Assembly (NCBI RefSeq): GCF_029854155.1
Contig: NZ_CP122958.1
Coordinates: 679,001 to 743,000 of the forward strand
Source: Methanonatronarchaeum sp. AMET-Sl
GTDB taxonomy: Archaea > Halobacteriota > Methanonatronarchaeia > Methanonatronarchaeales > Methanonatronarchaeaceae
Reading direction: 5' to 3'
Length of the DNA stretch: 64,000 bases
The notes beneath the pieces were generated by a model. It was not told where the DNA came from. It did not search any database and was given only the letters and a program-made list of their open reading frames with translations. A program made the translations under genes and the position numbers. Shown here one piece after another: positions 48,919 to 59,621 of the stretch. Every line of letters begins with the position of its first letter. Position 1 is the first letter of the stretch.

Positions 48919-51807
48919 TTATTTTTTTGATAGGGTTTTTTGGGTTTTTGGTTTTTGTAGGGTTATGTCGAATCTGGTTCCTCCCATTTTGGAGTTTTTG
49001 GTTGTTATTTTTCCGTTGTAGTGTTTTATTATTTGTTTTACTAGGTATAGTCCGAGTCCGGTGCCTTTGTTTTTTCCTTTTGAGTAGCCTTTGTTGAAGA
49101 TTTTTTGTTTTTCTTGGTCTGGGATGCCTTTTCCGTTGTCTTCTATGGTTATGGTTATTTTTGTTTTTTGGTTTTTTGTTTTTATTTTGATTTTGTTGGC
49201 GTTGGAGTGTTTTATTGAGTTTTCTATTATGTTGGTGAATACTTGGTTTAGTAGTGGGCCGGCGTTTATTGTTGTTTGGTTGGGTAGGTTGTTGTGTATT
49301 GTTGTTTGTATTTCTGGGTTTTGTTGTTGGATTTTTTTGAGTGTTTTGTTTAGGTTTATTGGTTTTGGTTTTTCTTGTCTGGCTTTTTGTAGTGATTTTA
49401 TTTTTTCTGTTATTTTGTTGCTTTCTTTTAGGTTGTTTTGGGCTTTTTTGAGGTGTTCTTTGGTTTTTGGTGGTATTTCTTGTTCTTGTATTAGGTTTAG
49501 GTATCCTTGGGCGATTTGGTTTTTGTTTTTTACGTCGTGTCTTAGTAGGTTGTGTAGGAATTTTTCCCAGTCTTTTCTTTTCTTTTGTTCTGTTATGTCT
49601 TCGGCGGAGCATATTACGTATTTGACTTCGTTGTCTTCGATTTTTGGTGATTTGGTTATTGATAGTAGTTTTTTTCTCTTGTTTTTGGTTTTTATCCATT
49701 CTTTTGTTTGGATTGTTTTCTTTTGGTTGAATACTTTTTTATTGCTTTCTATGCAGGTTTTTATTTCTTGTTTTGTTAGGGGTAGTTGGTGGATTGGTTT
49801 GTGTTCTATCTCTTTTTTTCCTTTGTTTAGGAATTTTGCGTGGGCTTTGTTTACTTTTCCGTATGTTTCTGGGTCTTTTAGGTACCAGATTTGGTGGTCG
49901 ATGTTTTCGAGTAATAGGTTTTTTTCTTCTTCAATTTGTTTGCGTTCTGTGATGTCCCACCAAGCTCCAACAACCTTTATCACGTTGTTTTTTCTTGAAA
50001 TAACGGTTTGGTGGTTGTTTATCCAGTGATAATCACCATTTTTATCTCTGAATCTATATTCATCGATCGAGCTGTCTTTTTCTTTTATTTTTTGTATTTT
50101 TGAGTTGAATATCTCTTTGTCTTCGGGGTGGATGCATTCTTGGTTTAGTTTTCTATTTTCTATGAACTCTTTTGGTTTGTAGCCTAAGACTTCCTGTACT
50201 TTTTCGTTTACATATGTGATTTTTTGTTCACCGTCTTTTATTATGTAGGAGTATATAACGGCTGGTGTATTTGATATAAGGGTATCTAAACGTTTTTTAT
50301 TTTCCTTTATTTCTTTTTCTTGTTTTTTACGGTCTGTTATATCTATTAATTGCTCCACGACATGTTCAATCTCTCCATCGTCGTTGAGTATTGGGTTGCT
50401 ACGGCAATATAGATATAAATCAAGTTCAGGTACATATTTCTCTATCTGCTCTAACTCCCCGGTATTAACGGCTTTTTTCGTTGCACATTCTTTACATTCT
50501 TGTTCCCGACCTAACAACTCATAACATTTCTTTCCTTTAGCCTCACCAGCCTCGATATCTAGTTTTTCGTATCCTGCTTTGTTGTATCGATTGATTGTGT
50601 GGTCGGGGTCTTGTATCGCTAATATGTCTGGGATTCCATCTATTATTCCTTTAAGAAGGTTTTTTTGGTTTTTTAATTCTTTCTCTGTTTCTTTTAATTC
50701 AGTTATGTCATCTACAATGATTTGAGCACCGGTTATATCTCCATCATCCTTAAATGGAGCGATATATATCTTGCTCCAAAACTTCTCACCCCATTTAGAG
50801 GTATACTCCATCTCGAAGTCAACAGTCTCTCCACTATCTAAACAATTCTCTAAAACCTCTGAAAAACCATGTTTTTTCAATAAACTGAAGTCAAGTAGGT
50901 TTATCTCCTTGGTTTTATCTATATCTGGAGAGTTTAATTGCTCTAACAACCGATCATTGATATACTCGATCTCCCCCTCCTTGTCACAGGTAAGTATTCC
51001 AACAGGGGCTTTTTCAGCAAGCCTTTGATACCTATCCCTACTCTCACGCAACTCTATTTCCGTTTCCTTGATATCTGTAATATCTCTAACCCATTCAACA
51101 AAAAACTCAACCTCACCCATTTCATCCAGAACTGGGATAACACGTAGATCGATAATCTCATTATCTGAGAGCCTAACTTGTTTCTTGATCGGTTCTTTAG
51201 TTTCAAACACCTCTATAGCCCTACAATCCGGACATACATCATCGAACCCTCGATAGGTCTTATAACACTTTGAACCCAAAACCTGTTTTTCTTCGGAGAC
51301 AGCACCCCAACCATTCCAATTACTATAAACAATATTCATGTCAGGGTCATGGATTGAGATAAAATCAGGGACCAGACCCAACATTTTCTGGAAACGCTGC
51401 TCCCTCTTCTCAAGGGCCCTATCCGTCTCCAAATAATCAACTTCCTGCTCAATAGCCTTAGCAACCAAACTAAACAACGCATTAGGATCACCACCCTTCT
51501 GGAAATATCGGTCGGCACCTAAATTCAATGCATCAATAGCAACCTCCTCACGACCCTGACCGGTAACCATGATAAACGGTAAATCCAAACCCCGTTCTTC
51601 ACGAAGAACCTTTAAAAAATCTAGGCCATCCATCTCAGGCATCTGATAATCACTAACAACAACATCAATAGACCCATCAACCAAATCTAAAGCATCATCA
51701 ACACAACAAACAGTAGTAACATCAACACAACCCTTCTTCTCCAAGAAAATACTACCTAAATCCAAAAAACCAGGGTCATCATCAACAAACAAAACACTAA
51801 CACTCAT
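48919..51807 (-). CDS. hybrid receiver-multi-PAS sensor histidine kinase
   Basis: 962 residues. An N-terminal receiver (VLFVDDDPGF, VVSDYQMPEMDG, VTGQGREE) precedes about five PAS domains. Two carry the Cys pattern (KCYKTYRGFDDVCPDC and KCYELLGREQECKECA). The kinase core is at the C-terminus: LLRHDVKNKNQIAQGY, NIIENSIKHSNA, DNGKGIPDQEKQ and GTGLGLYLVKQ. No transmembrane helix. The coding strand flips from G/T-rich to strongly A/C-rich by its end. Confidence 0.93.
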   Translation of the reverse strand: MSVSVLFVDDDPGFLDLGSIFLEKKGCVDVTTVCCVDDALDLVDGSIDVVVSDYQMPEMDGLDFLKVLREERGLDLPFIMVTGQGREEVAIDALNLGADRYFQKGGDPNALFSLVAKAIEQEVDYLETDRALEKREQRFQKMLGLVPDFISIHDPDMNIVYSNWNGWGAVSEEKQVLGSKCYKTYRGFDDVCPDCRAIEVFETKEPIKKQVRLSDNEIIDLRVIPVLDEMGEVEFFVEWVRDITDIKETEIELRESRDRYQRLAEKAPVGILTCDKEGEIEYINDRLLEQLNSPDIDKTKEINLLDFSLLKKHGFSEVLENCLDSGETVDFEMEYTSKWGEKFWSKIYIAPFKDDGDITGAQIIVDDITELKETEKELKNQKNLLKGIIDGIPDILAIQDPDHTINRYNKAGYEKLDIEAGEAKGKKCYELLGREQECKECATKKAVNTGELEQIEKYVPELDLYLYCRSNPILNDDGEIEHVVEQLIDITDRKKQEKEIKENKKRLDTLISNTPAVIYSYIIKDGEQKITYVNEKVQEVLGYKPKEFIENRKLNQECIHPEDKEIFNSKIQKIKEKDSSIDEYRFRDKNGDYHWINNHQTVISRKNNVIKVVGAWWDITERKQIEEEKNLLLENIDHQIWYLKDPETYGKVNKAHAKFLNKGKKEIEHKPIHQLPLTKQEIKTCIESNKKVFNQKKTIQTKEWIKTKNKRKKLLSITKSPKIEDNEVKYVICSAEDITEQKKRKDWEKFLHNLLRHDVKNKNQIAQGYLNLIQEQEIPPKTKEHLKKAQNNLKESNKITEKIKSLQKARQEKPKPINLNKTLKKIQQQNPEIQTTIHNNLPNQTTINAGPLLNQVFTNIIENSIKHSNANKIKIKTKNQKTKITITIEDNGKGIPDQEKQKIFNKGYSKGKNKGTGLGLYLVKQIIKHYNGKITTKNSKMGGTRFDITLQKPKTQKTLSKK

Positions 51808-51933
51808 ACCAAAACACCAAAAAACAACAGACTACGATACAAACCAAAAACCCCATTACCACCTAACATAAAACATAACAAATATAAAAAACTATCTAAA
51901 AACACCACCAAAACAAAATCACAACAAAATGGT

Positions 51934-53331
<1,398 letters not shown>

Positions 53332-53418
53332 CCAAAAAACCAATACAGAAATAAAAACCCAAAAAACATAAAACTAACCACCCAAAAACCCAAAACAAAT
53401 AGAACCAAACAAAATAAA

Positions 53419-53823
53419 ATGACCTACAACCTATTCGTATACGGAACACTCATGACCCAATACCTAGACCCAACCACCAACCAAATAAAAACCCATCCAA
53501 GACACCAAATACTCAACAAACACCAAAAAGAGATAGTAGAACTCAAAGAACACTCATTATACTGGCATCCAAACCAAACATACCCATTCATCATAAAAGA
53601 ACCCAATGGAACTGTGATAGGTGAATTATACTACAATATAAATAAAGAAACCATCAAAAAAACCGACAAAATCGAAAATACAGACACCAAACTATTCCAA
53701 AGAAAAACAATAAAACTAAAAACAAAATCAAACCAAAACCAAGAAATACAGGCCCAAACCTACATCGCAGGCCCCAAACAAGCCATAAAACTAAAAACAA
53801 TAATCCCACAAAAAAACAGATAA
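53419..53823 (+). CDS. gamma-glutamylcyclotransferase-like (AIG2) protein
   Basis: 134 residues. The start YNLFVYGTLMTQYLDP is the family YGTL motif, followed by PFIIKEPNGTVIGELYYNI, in which the G-ELY segment is conserved. The usual catalytic Glu lies further on in this fold; IKKTDKIENTD is the likely place. Enzymes of the family cyclise gamma-glutamyl dipeptides, but many members have no known substrate. Strongly A/C-rich. Confidence 0.78.
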   Translation: MTYNLFVYGTLMTQYLDPTTNQIKTHPRHQILNKHQKEIVELKEHSLYWHPNQTYPFIIKEPNGTVIGELYYNINKETIKKTDKIENTDTKLFQRKTIKLKTKSNQNQEIQAQTYIAGPKQAIKLKTIIPQKNR

Positions 53824-53873
53824 AACCCCATACAAACAAAATACAACAAGTTTATTTTGGGTTTTTTGTTGTT

Positions 53874-54635
53874 TTAGATGTTTAAGTCTTTTTTGAAATC
53901 TACTATTGCTTTGAATTCATCTTTTTTTATATAATCAATTTTAATTATCTCTATCTCTCTTGAACTATTTAACTCGGTTATTGTTTCTCCATATGGGTTT
54001 GTAACCCTGGATTTACCGAAATATGAGAATTCACCAACACTACCAACCCGATTAACTCCAACAGTCCAGAACTGGTTGTCAAGGGCTCGAGCACTTGTAG
54101 CCACCCTCCAAGCCTCAATGAATGGAGCCGGCCAATTCGATGGAATAAAAACAAGATCCGCCTCCTCTTCCCCCAGAAACCTAGATAGTTCGGGAAAAAT
54201 AGCATCATAACAAACCATTAACCCAATCCGCCCAAACTCAGTCTCAACAACAGGCGGCTTATCAACACCAGGAGTTACGACATCCCTTTCATCAACAAAT
54301 AAATGAACCTTCCGATACTTACTCAACAACCCATCAGGCCCAACAACCACCCCAGTATTATAGAGCTCCCCACCATCACTCTCAACCAGAGAACCAATTA
54401 AATAAACATCATCTCTAACCGCAATCTCAATCAACCTATCAACTGTAGGTCCAGGAACCGATTCACCAAGCTCATTAAACCGATCAGGAACACTACCAGT
54501 TGAAAAATACTCAGGCAAACAAACAAAATCACACTCACCAGAAATATCACCAACCACCCTATCCACATAACTCAAATTAACCTCTTTATCCCCCGCCTCA
54601 ATATCCATCTGAACCAAACCAACACTAACAACCAT
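53874..54635 (-). CDS. carbon-nitrogen hydrolase (nitrilase superfamily)
   Basis: About 253 residues. The catalytic Glu-Lys-Cys triad is visible: [18 protein letters not shown] and [11 protein letters not shown]. The family covers omega-amidases, N-carbamoyl hydrolases and others; no specific substrate can be inferred. GGTGG six bases before the ATG at 54635 fixes the start; the upstream frame is hydrophobic and unlikely. Confidence 0.92.
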   Translation of the reverse strand: MVVSVGLVQMDIEAGDKEVNLSYVDRVVGDISGECDFVCLPEYFSTGSVPDRFNELGESVPGPTVDRLIEIAVRDDVYLIGSLVESDGGELYNTGVVVGPDGLLSKYRKVHLFVDERDVVTPGVDKPPVVETEFGRIGLMVCYDAIFPELSRFLGEEEADLVFIPSNWPAPFIEAWRVATSARALDNQFWTVGVNRVGSVGEFSYFGKSRVTNPYGETITELNSSREIEIIKIDYIKKDEFKAIVDFKKDLNI

Positions 54636-54802
54636 AAAAAACCACCAAACCAACTTTAAATAAACAAATATAAATACATACCTCAAAACCAACCAAAAAA
54701 CCCACTAAACCAAAAAAATAAAGAACCAGTCCTCAAACAAACCCCTAAATACCTAAAACCCCCACAAAAACATCAAAACAAGTATATCAGAAATATAACT
54801 CT

Positions 54803-54928
54803 TTAATCCTTTTTTGTCTCTTTCTGTTCATTATGATGTATTTCTTTATGCAATCTATACTCTTCATCTGTTTCAAAGTAGTTTCCACACTCCCTACAAA
54901 TAATCCCATCAATAGACCTATGAGGCAT
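54803..54928 (-). CDS. C2H2 zinc-finger microprotein
   Basis: About 41 residues starting MPHRSIDGIICRECGNY. The finger has Cys-x2-Cys-x12-His-x3-His spacing, identical to the classical eukaryotic C2H2 finger and to known archaeal small zinc fingers, and would fold with one Zn. A basic tail follows. GGGAG lies just before the ATG. A decayed relative of its first eight residues lies at 63382. Confidence 0.7.
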   Translation of the reverse strand: MPHRSIDGIICRECGNYFETDEEYRLHKEIHHNEQKETKKD

Positions 54929-55118
54929 ATTTCTCCCACACCAACAATATACAACAAAGAACCTATTAAATCTCCCACCAAAAACCCCTCTCTTTAACCC
55001 CCCCCTATACAAAAAATAACATCATACACCAAAAACATCTCTAAAAACCTAAACCAATAAGCCAGAACAAAAATAGAGAAAACAATATAAGAAAAAAGGC
55101 GAAGAAATGGATTTAGAG

Positions 55119-55166
55119 AGACCTTATCTGACGGAAAGGGAGTCTTAGCCCTGAGTAGATAAATAG
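55119..55166 (+). repeat. dispersed gene-end element, copy C
   Basis: GACCTTATCTGACGGAAAGG, GAGTCTTAGCCCTGAG, TAGATAAATAG. The CTTAGCCCTGAGT part is identical to copy A; the first half is divergent. Confidence 0.45.
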
Positions 55167-55232
55167 AAAGTGAAATAAAGTTTTTAAAATAAGTAAAAAT
55201 ATCCCTAAAAAGAGGTTTTACTAAGCATTTTT

Positions 55233-55394
55233 TTAGTTTTGGTTTTCTATGGTTTTTAGTAGTTTTTTAACAGCTGTTTCTATGACTTCATCTTTACTTG
55301 AGTATTCGGTTGTTTCGATTAATTCCTCTATTCTCTCTAAAACTTTTTCATTAAACTCAATATCAATTTCTACGTATTCAATAGATCTATTCAT
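55233..55394 (-). CDS. ribbon-helix-helix (CopG-like) protein
   Basis: 53 residues. A short N-terminal strand (YVEIDIEFNEKVLERI) is followed by two helices (EELIETTEYSSKDEVIETAV and the C-terminal KKLLKTIE), the pattern of a MetJ/Arc fold. Such proteins bind DNA as dimers, as regulators or as antitoxins. No toxin gene is beside it, so regulator is more likely. Confidence 0.65.
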   Translation of the reverse strand: MNRSIEYVEIDIEFNEKVLERIEELIETTEYSSKDEVIETAVKKLLKTIENQN

Positions 55395-55536
55395 AATAAA
55401 GTTTTATTGTATAGATGTTATAGATAAATCCATCGATTAGAGAGACCTAAATAATTAAAGAGACATAGAAATTTTGGTTTTTTATTTGGTTAGCTTTATC
55501 TTTTTGGAGCATTTATTTTGGTTTAGGTGTGGTTTA

Positions 55537-55992
55537 ATGCGGAAGACTTGGGTTGTTTTATTGGTTTTGTTGTTGGTGGGGGCGGGTGTTTTTGTAGCCG
55601 GCTGTATAACTGATAGGCCTGAAGATACTGTCGAAAGTTTTTATTTAGCAATTGAAGAAGAAGATAGTGAAAGGTTTGAAGAATTGCTACATGAAGCCAG
55701 TCCATTGCAACCTGAATTCATTGAAGTATTAGGGTTTTTGAACGTAACAGTCGATGAGATTGAAGAAATTACGTTGGAAGAAGTTAAACAAGATACACCA
55801 CTCTTAGATTATTTTTTCGATGACCCTGAAGAGTTCGAACAATACATCGATATGGCATTAAACGAAACCGGATTAACCGAAGAAGATGAAGAATACGCAA
55901 TTGTAACAGCAACAATAACAATAGGTAACGAAGAAATAACAGTTCAACACATACTCATAGAACAAAACGATGAATGGAAAATCTATATCTAA
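55537..55992 (+). CDS. secreted lipoprotein (same family as 47327)
   Basis: 151 residues. Signal peptide MRKTWVVLLVLLLVG ending VFVAGCITD (lipobox). The mature domain begins RPEDTVESFYLAIEEEDSER and ends EQNDEWKIYI, as in its relative at 47327. It is very acidic. AGGTGTGG precedes the ATG at 55537; the upstream open frame adds hydrophobic residues and is rejected. Confidence 0.78.
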   Translation: MRKTWVVLLVLLLVGAGVFVAGCITDRPEDTVESFYLAIEEEDSERFEELLHEASPLQPEFIEVLGFLNVTVDEIEEITLEEVKQDTPLLDYFFDDPEEFEQYIDMALNETGLTEEDEEYAIVTATITIGNEEITVQHILIEQNDEWKIYI

Positions 55993-56101
55993 AAACCTAA
56001 CTAGGTTGATAGACTTAACTAAATAAAAAAAGAGTATTTTTTTTAGTTATTTTTTTATTTTTTTTTGTGGTTTGAGTTGTTTTATTTGTTTGTTTTTTTA
56101 T

Positions 56102-56890
56102 TTAGTGGTTTTTTTGTAGGTAGGTTTTTATTGCTTGGTTTGTTTTTTCTGGGTTATCTTGGTTTGTTAGGTGGCCTGCATTGGGTATATTTTTGTTTTC
56201 TCCGTTTGGGAGTGTTTTTAGCCATTTATCTGTTTTTTTAGTTAATGTTTTGCTTTCGTTTTGTCCTGTTATTATTAGTTGTGGTTTGTTGTTTTTTGTC
56301 GGTTTGGTTTGTTTTATTGCTTGTATTAGTCCTTTTTCTTGGTTGATTATTGTTTTTTTACCGTTTTCTAAGGCTTTTTGTTTTGAGTATTGTTTTGTTT
56401 TTGGTTTGTTAGAGGTGAAGTTGCTGAATATTGATGAAAATAACCTATGGGGGGTTATTTTGAGTAGGTAGGGATGTAGTTTTATGAGGTTTGTTTCTAT
56501 TTTATTAAATCCATGTATGGGTGCTCCACCGATATGTATTAACCCACTAACTCTATCTGGATATTTTTTAGTGGTGTGTTGGCTTATCATGCTTCCTAAG
56601 GACTGGCCTACTAAAACTGCTTCACTTACCTCGATTTCGTCAAGTAGGCCTATAATGATCTTGCTTGCTTCTTCGAAAGATAGAGTTCTGTCTAGTTTGC
56701 AGGATTTTCCACATCCAGGTAGGTCCCAAACTACGACAACGTTTTTTTTAGAAAACTCTTTGACTTGTTCTCTAAATGTTTGGTGGTCTAAACCTAAACC
56801 ATGAGTGAAGACTAAGGTCCTTTTGTTTTTTGAACCGTAAACCCTGTAATATATCTCTCCAAAACTACTTTCATAAAACAAATAAAACAA
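56102..56890 (-). CDS. alpha/beta hydrolase (paralogue of 18402)
   Basis: 262 residues. Motifs parallel the copy at 18402: LVFTHGLGLDHQTF, the nucleophile elbow LVGQSLGSMISQ, and the His in IPNAGHLTNQDNP. DLPGCGKS replaces DLPGHGRS. Substrate unknown. The start is probably a TTG at 56890 or 56881; an overlapping out-of-frame ATG makes it hard to say. The coding strand is A/C-rich at the 3' end. Confidence 0.85.
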   Translation of the reverse strand: MFYLFYESSFGEIYYRVYGSKNKRTLVFTHGLGLDHQTFREQVKEFSKKNVVVVWDLPGCGKSCKLDRTLSFEEASKIIIGLLDEIEVSEAVLVGQSLGSMISQHTTKKYPDRVSGLIHIGGAPIHGFNKIETNLIKLHPYLLKITPHRLFSSIFSNFTSNKPKTKQYSKQKALENGKKTIINQEKGLIQAIKQTKPTKNNKPQLIITGQNESKTLTKKTDKWLKTLPNGENKNIPNAGHLTNQDNPEKTNQAIKTYLQKNH

Positions 56891-57032
56891 CTCTCTTGCA
56901 ACTCTATTAGGTGGATATGGTTTTCTAACTACTTAACTACATATAGACCTTAATGAGGTTTATTTAGGTTTGTTGTTGGATTAAAGTAGGTAGTTATTTT
57001 TGTGGAAATTAGGTATTTTTTGGTTTTTTTGG

Positions 57033-58019
57033 TTATTGTGTTTGTTTTGTTGTTTTTGTCATGGTTTGTAGGTTTTTTAGTTTGGCTGTGGATACTACTC
57101 CGTCGTATGGCTCTATGAAGTCGATTCCTCGTTGTATGGCTTTTTTAACTTCTTGTTCAACTTTTTTTGGGGTTGCGTTTGCTTGGCTGTCTGGTGAGAT
57201 GTCTCCGAGTATTTTTAGGTTGTTTTTGGTTTGTTTTTTGGTTTTTATTGGGTTTATTCCTGAGTGTATTGTTATTGCGTTGTATCCTGCTCCCGCGATC
57301 TCTGGTATTATTTCATCTATTTGGCCGCATATGTGGAGTATTGTTGGTGTGTCTGTTTTTTCTGCTATTTCTTTATGGATTGGGTGGGCGATGTCTTTGT
57401 AGGTGTTTGGTGGGATCATGTCGTTTGAGCAGGATGGCTCTATAACCTGTACTACGTCACTTCCTGCATCACTGTATAACGAGATTAGTTCCAAGGTAAC
57501 TGGTTTAACTCGCTCTACTAAATCTCTTATTAACTTGGGGTCTGTTAATGTTTTTCTTAATAGGTTTTCAGTACCGATCAACTCTCCAACCAAGGTTATT
57601 GGCCCCATAACGGTTGACCCGATAACTACATCACTCAGTTCTTTATCTAGCTGGCTTATGCATTCTATGATCACTGGAATACGTCCTAGAGTGGTTATGT
57701 CATCTGGGATTTCAAGCTCTAACGGGTTTTCTGTATATGGATATTTAGTTATATATGGATCGGTTTTTTCATCCCCCCACTTAACTTCGGCACCCAGGGC
57801 TTCAGGCTCAACACATGCATCAAAAGGTACTCGTACATTTTCAAAACCAGTTAACTCCATACTCTTCATAACTAAATCCGTCATCAAATCAGGATCTTGA
57901 TGGGCTTTTGGCCAAAAAACACCGGTTTTCTCTTGTATTTCAACCGGAGTCATGCCCTGACAACCGGAAAGAGAAACACAAACAGCCCGATCAGTCTCCC
58001 CACCCCTCAACATATCCAT
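57033..58019 (-). CDS. UroD-fold methylcobamide:CoM methyltransferase-like protein
   Basis: About 328 residues matching MtaA/MtbA/MtsA: MLRGGETDRAVCVSLSGCQG, FWPKAHQDPDLM, VRVPFDACVEPEALGAEVKWG and VMGPITLVGELIG. These enzymes move the methyl group of a corrinoid protein to coenzyme M, with zinc held by His, Cys and a second Cys. HICGQ supplies H-x-C, but the region that normally reads PGCGI is PYDGV, so the third ligand Cys is missing. This could be a paralogue with altered substrate or an inactive form. The ATG at 58019 follows GGGGGTTATC. Confidence 0.8.
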   Translation of the reverse strand: MDMLRGGETDRAVCVSLSGCQGMTPVEIQEKTGVFWPKAHQDPDLMTDLVMKSMELTGFENVRVPFDACVEPEALGAEVKWGDEKTDPYITKYPYTENPLELEIPDDITTLGRIPVIIECISQLDKELSDVVIGSTVMGPITLVGELIGTENLLRKTLTDPKLIRDLVERVKPVTLELISLYSDAGSDVVQVIEPSCSNDMIPPNTYKDIAHPIHKEIAEKTDTPTILHICGQIDEIIPEIAGAGYNAITIHSGINPIKTKKQTKNNLKILGDISPDSQANATPKKVEQEVKKAIQRGIDFIEPYDGVVSTAKLKNLQTMTKTTKQTQ

Positions 58020-58335
58020 GATAACCCCCTTCATAAACAACACCAAATAAAAAATACACACCAACAACCAATATAGATTTACCCCAACCCACAAAAAAGA
58101 GGTTTTTTGAGGTTTTTCCAAGTAGTTATTTGATTATGTTTTTTCTTAACATTTTAAAGATACTCACATGTTTAATATCATCACTACATACAGTAAAGTG
58201 TAGTAACTAAAGTTAGTGTCTATAATAGTTTTTTAGAGGTGGTATATATAATTAAATTGTGGAATGGTGTTTAGTATAGATTCGATGTTTGAGTTTGTGT
58301 TTGTTGTTGAATAGAAAGTGATTTAGTTTGTTTGA
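58020..58335. other. divergent intergenic region
   Basis: Holds the promoters of the methyltransferase-like gene and of the winged-helix gene. TATATATAATTAAATT near 58243 could drive the latter. No repeat or hairpin recognised. Confidence 0.35.
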
Positions 58336-58341
58336 GTGAAA

Positions 58342-58590
58342 ATGAAGAAAAGAAGTGAATGGGATATATACCTGGATATACTTGAATCGTTAAGCCAAAA
58401 TGGATCAATGAAGAAGACAACTGTAATGCATGATGTCAACATGAGCTGGAAACCATTTAACAACCATTTCAGTTATTTAACAGAAAAAAAATTCACCATA
58501 GAAAACAATAACGGATACCAAATAACAGAAGAAGGTAAAAACCTCCTAAAAAACCTGAGACAGGTTAAAAAAACAGTCAAAAGCGCTTAA
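58342..58590 (+). CDS. winged-helix DNA-binding protein
   Basis: About 82 residues. A compact winged helix: [20 protein letters not shown], the recognition helix [20 protein letters not shown], and the wing [19 protein letters not shown]. It matches the COG3432 class of archaeal regulators. The partner gene may be the divergent methyltransferase-like gene (inference). An in-frame GTG lies two codons upstream. Confidence 0.8.
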   Translation: MKKRSEWDIYLDILESLSQNGSMKKTTVMHDVNMSWKPFNNHFSYLTEKKFTIENNNGYQITEEGKNLLKNLRQVKKTVKSA

Positions 58591-59220
58591 CAGGTATAAA
58601 AAAGTTGTTATAATGGAGTTGATCACTATACTAAGAATGGGAATAAGTTTTGGAGGGGAAGTATAGTATTTTTTTTCAAATACTTACCGATAAATACAAA
58701 AAAAGTTTTCCAATTTGATTCACTTTTAAATCCTTTTTTAAGGGTTTTATTTGTTTATCTATATCTGATCTATCTATACTTATCTGTAAATTATATTTTT
58801 CAATCTATTTCTTTCGACACAGGTATCCATGGTTATACTTTTGCAGTCGATTTAGGTTATTGATATCGATGTAAATGTGTCTACCCTAATAATTGTATTG
58901 TTTTTTAAGTTAGAGCAGGTTTGTTTGATTTTCAGAGCCTTATAACACTAAAGAACTTGTTACTGTGGTTAAAACTAAACAGTGGTATAACGTCCTACCT
59001 TGACTTGGATAACGGGGTTTTATAGGTTTATTGGTTGAGATATCATTATTTTCTGTGATTTTGTCAAAACTAATTATATTTTCTTAATCCAAGTATCAAG
59101 AAATATGTTCTCCAATAAACTGAACACCTAGAATTACCAGTTCACCCAACCATATATTATAAATTCTATTTATCAACACTGAACCAAAAGGTAAAACCCC
59201 TAGCAAATAATTGATTTTTC

Positions 59221-59238
59221 AAGCGATTGTAATCGCTT
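59221..59238. repeat. perfect inverted repeat AAGCGATT-GT-AATCGCTT
   Basis: An 8-bp palindromic pair with a two-base spacer in the 1-kb noncoding stretch. It could be an operator, a hairpin or part of an attachment site. AATCGCTT also occurs at 19-26 in the CRISPR-like sequence at the start of the window. Confidence 0.6.
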
Positions 59239-59555
59239 TTAAAACCGATCTGACCTAAAAAAATAGAGAGTAGTCATATAAAAACAGCCCTAAAACACTC
59301 TAAAACAGAATAATTAACCGAACCTAAACTATTAAACAAATATCAGGGCCTCACTGAATGGAAACCATCAATTAAATATATTTAAAAAAGTGATTTAAGA
59401 AGAATATTATACTAAAAAAAATAACTCGATTGAAAAAATAGATCATATATCCTTTTTTTTAACGCTTTCATAGCTATAAATAGCCTTAAAAATCTAAAAA
59501 CCTGTATCTATTGGTTTTTTATTTTTTTATTATTATATTTGATAATTGTACTGAG

Positions 59556-59567
59556 TTTTTATATATC
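59556..59567 (+). promoter_or_regulatory. TATA box of the 59622 kinase gene
   Basis: TTTTTATATATC lies about 60 bases before the ATG, placing the transcript start near 59590. Confidence 0.4.
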
Positions 59568-59621
59568 TATTATTTCTTTTTTCTATATGGGTTTGAGTAA
59601 ATCGGAATATGAGGGTTTTTT

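Larger units (their letters stand above)
58591..59621. other. 1-kb noncoding region
   Basis: No open frame longer than ~20 codons with a start signal. It is AT-rich, without the strand skew of the neighbours. A perfect inverted repeat lies at 59221. A TATA box (TTTTTATATATC) at 59556 serves the next kinase gene. The stretch 58900-59020 is less AT-rich and could be a decayed gene or an RNA; I recognise nothing specific. Confidence 0.4.

Noticed and set aside
48899..49699. Lys/Thr/Arg-rich open frame of 266 codons on the minus strand
   Set aside because: It is a frame shadow of the kinase core at 48919, caused by the base skew.
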